Shown here: in pieces, positions 59,287 through 64,000 of the stretch
How positions within the stretch are numbered: position 1 is the stretch's first letter
Layout of the letters: each line of letters starts with the position of its first letter
From: Crotalaria pallida
Taxonomy: Eukaryota; Streptophyta; Magnoliopsida; Fabales; Fabaceae
Length of the DNA stretch: 64,000 nt
Assembly (NCBI GenBank): GCA_037953625.1
Contig: CM075651.1
Span: 157,303,501 to 157,367,500 of the forward strand
Reading direction: 5' to 3'
Made by a program: the position numbers and the translations under genes
The notes under the pieces: generated by a model
Told to the model about the DNA's origin: nothing
The model's database searches: none
Seen by the model: only the letters and a program-made list of their open reading frames with translations

Positions 59287-59382
59287 GTCCGCGTAAGACA
59301 GCCCAGTTGGTGGCTGCAGGGACACTTAGGATTTCCCTCTCCCCCAGGTCATGGGTTCTAGTCCCAGACTTCCCATGTAAAA
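59287..59382 (+). mobile_element. Short tRNA-derived SINE with 16-bp target duplication
   Basis: Starts GTCCGCGTAAGACAGCCC, has the A-box-like TTGGTGGCTGCAGGGAC and B-box-like GGTCATGGGTTCTAGTCCC, and ends in an A run. AAAAAGAGAATGCAAT flanks it at 59271-59286 and 59383-59398. At 96 bp it is very short for a SINE. It matches 8998-9102 at roughly 88 percent by eye. Confidence 0.9.
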
Positions 59383-59398
59383 AAAAAGAGAATGCAAT

Positions 59399-60289
59399 AA
59401 ATAAGAGTATGTTTAGAAAAAGAACTATAAATGAGTCTTATATTTTTAAATAATCATGACTTATGGGACAATTTTTTTTTTAAAGATTATAACTTATGAG
59501 AGGGAGGGAGTATATATTTTATAAGTGTCTTGCTCATGTATGTATCATTGAATTAAATATGGTGAATGCAATTTTACTTTGATAAAAAAATATGGATATT
59601 GTTAAGTGCTAATCAGTGTCCTAAGGACATCGATTAAGGAATATATTAAAGGAAAACATGAATTGAGAATCTAAGTAAATTAATTTTCGAAATTTTAAAT
59701 TTACTATTTTTTAAGATAAAACTACATTTTTTTTCTTTTCTTAACCAATATCACAAAAGACACTCTTTACCATTTTAAAAAAAATACATTAAGCAAAACC
59801 CTAATCATAAAGTACAAAAACACATGGAGGATGGAAAGGGAGATGAGATAACATAACATAATCGAGAGGAGAGGAGAGGATAGTATAGAGAAGGATGGGG
59901 TGGCTTTACCGAGGGCAAGCAATTGGGGCAGAGGAGCAAAAAGAAAGTGTAAAAAGTAAACGGAGTGAGAAAGGAGAGACAGTCCAGTGATCCAGACAGA
60001 GAGAGTATTCCAAAATTAACCAGAGTCCCTTCGAATCCAGCAACAAATTGTGGGTAGAAATTCACGAGAATAAACATTGGTTAAGTTAAAGTATTATTGT
60101 AGTGGAAGCCACCTAAGTCCTAAAACGTTACAGGGGTTGAGTAGGGTGTAAGCTACTTTAGCTAGGTAGGTAATTATTGGTTTTTTTTTTTTTTTTTTTT
60201 TACACAGAATGTTAAGAAGTGTAGTTGGTTAAGAAACAATTATGAATAAAAGTTATTTCATTTGTTTTTTTATATATATAAATAAACAA
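59399..60289. other. Spacer
   Basis: A GA-rich stretch at 59830-60010 and a T22 run near 60181-60202. The minus-strand frame 59805-60077 has no motif. Nothing else. Confidence 0.45.
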
Positions 60290-60587
60290 TACTCATTCCG
60301 ATTTTTATTATAGGATATACTTAATCGAATTACACATATCAAGGAAATTAGTTGTTTTTATGAATTCTATGAGAATATATTGTAACATTACAATTTTATC
60401 CTTCAACTTTTCTTGGAAAATTCAAACTCATTAATGAACAACAAAAAATACATAGATAATCAAAACATTTAATAAGGACAAAAAAGAGAAAATGCAATAA
60501 ATGATGCATAGGAAATATAAAGTGACTTATAATTATGACCAACAAAATCTTCTAGAATATGTCCTATATATAGGACCGGAGGGAGTA
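60290..60587. mobile_element. Stowaway-like MITE, family A
   Basis: Ends TACTCATTCCGATTTTTATT / ATAGGACCGGAGGGAGTA, 298 bp. The interior matches the 370 copy over most of its length (TATGAGAATATATTGTAACA). Confidence 0.88.
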
Positions 60588-60849
60588 TATATATAGGACT
60601 GTTTTAGAAGATTTTATGTTCATTAAAAAAAGTTAATTAATTTAGTTAAATGTATTAGAAATGTGAATTTTTGATATGTATTTTCAATATTACCTCTATT
60701 AATATTATTGGAAATCTAAAAAAAGTTAAATAAAAATGAGTGTTTGTGAAAAAAAGTAATTAATAGTCATTGAAAATAGGTATAGGGTCTTATAAATAAA
60801 GACAAAATAGAAGTGTCAAAAAAATATTATATTTAGGAACATAAGTAAT
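60588..60849. repeat. Decayed family E MITE
   Basis: TTTGATATGTATTTTCAATA and AGGGTCTTATAAATAAAGAC match family E. Its left TIR is replaced by the end of the abutting family A element. Confidence 0.6.
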
Positions 60850-61925
60850 ATTGAAAAATGTGATTATGTTTTTGAGAGAGTGATAAATGTGGCCTTAAAA
60901 AGCGTGCTACTTTTTAATAAAACCATTTTTTAAAATACTAGTACTTCTTCCGGTTCAAATTATAAGCAAATTTAACCGTTTATGCTTATTAAGGAAGTTA
61001 CATGACGGGAAGGGTATATTTTTGAAGATTCTGGATATATTTTTATTTTTTTTATTGTTATGTTTTGTTATAGCGCACATGACGAGGTGGTAGCTTTTCT
61101 TCGCCTCGAGCCCTGCAAAGGTGACTGACCACCACCACCATCCATTCCATCAATCTCATCTAATCTTCAATCTGGGTACTTCTTGTTCTATGTTGCTGCT
61201 GTTGTTGTTTTTGTTAGTTGTGTTTCCCATTTTCTTTTTCTTTATCACGCGCTTTCTTTGTCTTCTTTTTTAATCTTATGGGGCCCACTCCCAAGATTCA
61301 TTTCTCATACCATCGCAGACAGCCGGGCGGCGCGTGTGCTGTTTTTCTGTGTCCCCTGCACTTAACTTGTCTACTCATTATACTGCTCTGCACTAACTAT
61401 TCTATTCTATTCAATGTAAAAAAAGAAAAACAACAACACTAAATTAGTAAAAAAAAAAAAAACACTTTAAATAGGACAAGCATCCTTAAAATTTTTTTGA
61501 TTAGAATAGAAATATAGAATGTGAAGAAAGGGGCGTAGATAATGATGTAAGACAAAAAAAAAATAGTATAAAAATATACTTTTTATAAATTTTTGATCAA
61601 GTTTGGTGAATATTTTAATTTTTTAAAAGTGAGGAATATTTTAAAATTTAATCAAGGACTAATTTGAATATGTTGTGTTTTTAAGTACTAATATAACATA
61701 GTACTCCTATTTCATTGTCTAGGTATAAAAAGAGTCTATGGAAATATTTTTTAACTATCAAATTGAGTTTTTTCTTCATCTTTAATGGTATAATTTAGGT
61801 AATGAAAGAATATAAAAATAAAGGTAAATACTTACATTATATAAAAATATTGGTAAACACTTACATTATTATAACTTCCTTGGAGACTTGGACTATCAAG
61901 ACTACTAATTTTTATTGTACAGGAG
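60850..61925. other. Spacer with MITE fragment and GC-richer island
   Basis: A truncated family D end (TACTTCTTCCGGTTCAAATT) begins near 60944. The block 61075-61370 is GC-richer with no supported gene; the frames at 61183-61442 lack motifs. Confidence 0.4.
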
Positions 61926-62277
61926 TACTCCCTCCCTTCTCGAACATTAGATCTTTTAGGCCTGGTCACACAGATTAAGAAAGTGTTAATTATTGTAAGT
62001 GTTATATATAATTTGTCCAAAATGCCCCTATCAATCCTTGTTGAAAATTGTAGTAGTATTTAATGTTTTGTTAGTAAGTGTGCCCGTTAATTAATGTATA
62101 GTGGTTTAGAGATGAGAGAGATGATAAAAGTAGAATTAATGAGAAAAGAATGAAATGATTGAATAAAGGTTAGAATTGGAAAGAAAAATATGTTTATGTA
62201 TTGGAATTATAAAAGCTTAATGTTATGAAACAAGAAAAAAAGGCTAAAAGGACTAATGTTCTGAAACGGATCGAGTA
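61926..62277. mobile_element. Stowaway-like MITE, family F
   Basis: Ends TACTCCCTCCCTTCTCGAAC / CTGAAACGGATCGAGTA; inner TIR ATTAGATCTTTTAGGC pairs with GGCTAAAAGGACTAAT. 352 bp, TA flanks, no coding capacity. Confidence 0.75.
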
Positions 62278-62640
62278 TATGATAACTTGATGGAACACAT
62301 TTGTAAATACTGACAATGCTATATTTGCTCAAGCCATTAGAAAGTTGAAGACTTGATGTTGGGAGGTTCACATCACTCGTGTTTGGATTTTCTCTGTCGC
62401 ATTAAAATGTTAGAAAAATTGATAAAATTAAAGTAATATAGTTTTAACTTTTAATGCATTATTTATCAAATTATTCAATTATTAAAATATTAATTTAATG
62501 CTTAATTTTTTAATTAATTAATTAAAAAATACAGAGTGCAACTTCAATTTGTTTTATTTATTATTTAATTTTAATTTGGAATAAATATTTTGTAGTATAT
62601 TTTTTTTACTAATTTTGTAAAACGGAGAGTACTAAATATG
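62278..62640. other. AT-rich spacer
   Basis: Nothing recognised. Confidence 0.5.
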
Positions 62641-62915
62641 TACTTCATCCGGTCCTATTTATAATATCATTTTGGGGTTTTTTATTCCCACTAAGAAAAG
62701 TGATTAGTGATATTGGAAATATGAAAATTTAATATACTTTTCAAAATTACCCCTATAATTGTTATTGAAACTCTAAAAAGTGTTGACTTAATAGGGTAGT
62801 TTTGAAAAGGTATATCAAATTTTCACATTTCCAACGCTAATAACAAATTTATTCACTTTCTTTGATGAGAGTGAAAAACCCCAAAATGATCTTATAAATA
62901 AGATCGGATGGAGTA
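62641..62915. mobile_element. Self-complementary Stowaway-like MITE, family B
   Basis: Ends TACTTCATCCGGTCC / AGATCGGATGGAGTA. Both halves carry the left part of family B in opposite orientation, so the whole 275 bp is a palindrome with arms of about 130 bp. Confidence 0.85.
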
Positions 62916-63072
62916 CTATTAATCGACGCTGTGCATTATGAGAAAAATAATGTATGCGTTATTTTATTTATTTTATTTTTTTTTTGAGATTTCTCCCTCC
63001 AACTTACCCAAATTAAAATAAAATTAAAAGTGCTATATAGATACGATGGCTGATATTTAGATGACCAAATAA

Positions 63073-63662
63073 TACTCCCTCTGATCTCATGTACAGACAT
63101 CTTCTAGAATAAATTTTTGGTCTTATATATAGGGCACTTTATATTTCTTATGCATCATTAATTGTTTTTTTTTTCTTTTTAGCCCTTATTAAATGTTTTG
63201 ACTAACTATGTTTTTTTGTTACTCCCTCCGTTCCTTTTTATCTGTCATATTTTTTTTAAAAAAAAACACGCCCCTTAAAAAAATCAATCATTACTTAGAT
63301 TTCTAATACATTAATTATGTTTTTTTCCCACTATACCCTTTCCCTTTCTATAATCATTAATTTTTCTCCACTACTTACGTAAACCAAGACTTATTAAATA
63401 GGGACAAACATGGAAAATAGCATTTATTACACACTTGAATTTCTCAATATGACAGATAAAAAGAAACAAAATAACTCTCCAAAAAACCACACTTAAAAAG
63501 GAACAGAGGGAGTATTCATTAATGAATGTGCACTTTCCAAGTAAAGTGGAGGATAAAATTGTAATGTTACAATATATTCTCATAAAATTTACAAAACTAA
63601 CCACTTTCCTTGGTCCGGGAAATACGGTTAAGTATGCCTTATATATAGAATCGGAGGGAGTA
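63073..63662. mobile_element. Family A MITE interrupted by another MITE
   Basis: Outer ends TACTCCCTCTGATCTC / AGAATCGGAGGGAGTA bound two family A halves, 63073-63219 and 63515-63662, in reverse orientation. The interruption is the family G element at 63220-63514. Confidence 0.88.
63220..63514. mobile_element. Stowaway-like MITE, family G, nested
   Basis: Ends TACTCCCTCCGTTCCTTTTT / AAAAAGGAACAGAGGGAGTA; inner TIR ATCTGTCATATT pairs with AATATGACAGAT. 295 bp, inserted at a TA in the middle of the family A copy. Confidence 0.9.
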
Positions 63663-64000
63663 GTAAAATATGCAATTACTGTATAAGTTTATATATTCAT
63701 TTACTTTTTCAAATAATGAATGTTATTAAATTAAGGTTTAATTACATTTTTACTTTTTATTTTATTTTTAAGATTCAATTTGATCCTTAATATTTTTGAA
63801 TTATTTGGTCCTTTAATTTTTTTTTTCAAAAAACTTAATTTGATCCTTTCATTATAACATTTTAGTTTTATCAAAATATCCACACACAATATTAATAATT
63901 AATAATTGGAAAAATTTTGTCAAGATATGTGTTCTGTCGTAGGATTACAGTGCTTAGACAATTCGGTCTAAGAATCCAGCAATCTCACTTTTGATGTCTG
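63663..64000. other. AT-rich spacer to window end
   Basis: Phrases such as TTCAATTTGATCCTTAATAT and AACTTAATTTGATCCTTTCA form a loose direct repeat. No gene is seen. Confidence 0.45.

Overview
This is AT-rich nuclear DNA from a flowering plant, most likely a legume. The legume assignment is an inference: it rests on a dispersed AAAATTGATTTTGG-type AT-rich repeat near 6.1 kb and on the general look of the F-box, RING and SHI-family proteins. No species can be named. Genes have plant introns (GT..AG), long pyrimidine-rich leaders and wide repeat-filled gaps.

Only three protein-coding genes can be modelled with confidence, all on the minus strand. They are an F-box/FBA protein (1216-3285, two coding exons), a C3HC4 RING-finger protein (10130-12558, three coding exons) and a SHI/STY/LRP1-type zinc-finger transcription factor (25651-27487, two visible coding exons plus an unseen start). 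A fourth minus-strand locus at about 6.8-8.6 kb looks exonic but has no clean reading frame. No rRNA, tRNA or CRISPR locus was found. The three genes have unrelated roles (protein turnover twice, transcription once) and do not form a pathway.

The rest is a museum of small transposable elements. More than fifteen Stowaway-like MITEs share TACTCCCTCC...GGAGGGAGTA ends with a TA target; they fall into at least four sequence families and are often nested or paired head to head. Three hAT-like MITEs occur, two with near-perfect 8-bp target duplications. There are three tRNA-derived SINE copies with target duplications, two 5'-truncated LINE tails encoding RNase H, two very large foldback elements (820 bp and 1.24 kb), and a tandemly duplicated hairpin MITE.

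The most notable element is a 4.56-kb non-autonomous CACTA transposon (49400-53958). It sits inside an older MITE and carries spliced-looking fragments of host genes, including one like the ADP-glucose pyrophosphorylase large subunit and one like a sugar transporter. A 4-kb AT-rich block before it (44.6-48.5 kb) has a TATA box, a possible spliced leader and a degenerate repeat of about 330 bp, and may be an old LTR. Layout: genes with MITEs 0-13 kb; foldbacks, SINE, LINEs and a hAT MITE 13-20.2 kb; SHI gene and flanks 20-29 kb; MITE and simple-repeat desert 29-44 kb; LTR-like block and CACTA 44-54 kb; dense MITEs 54-64 kb.
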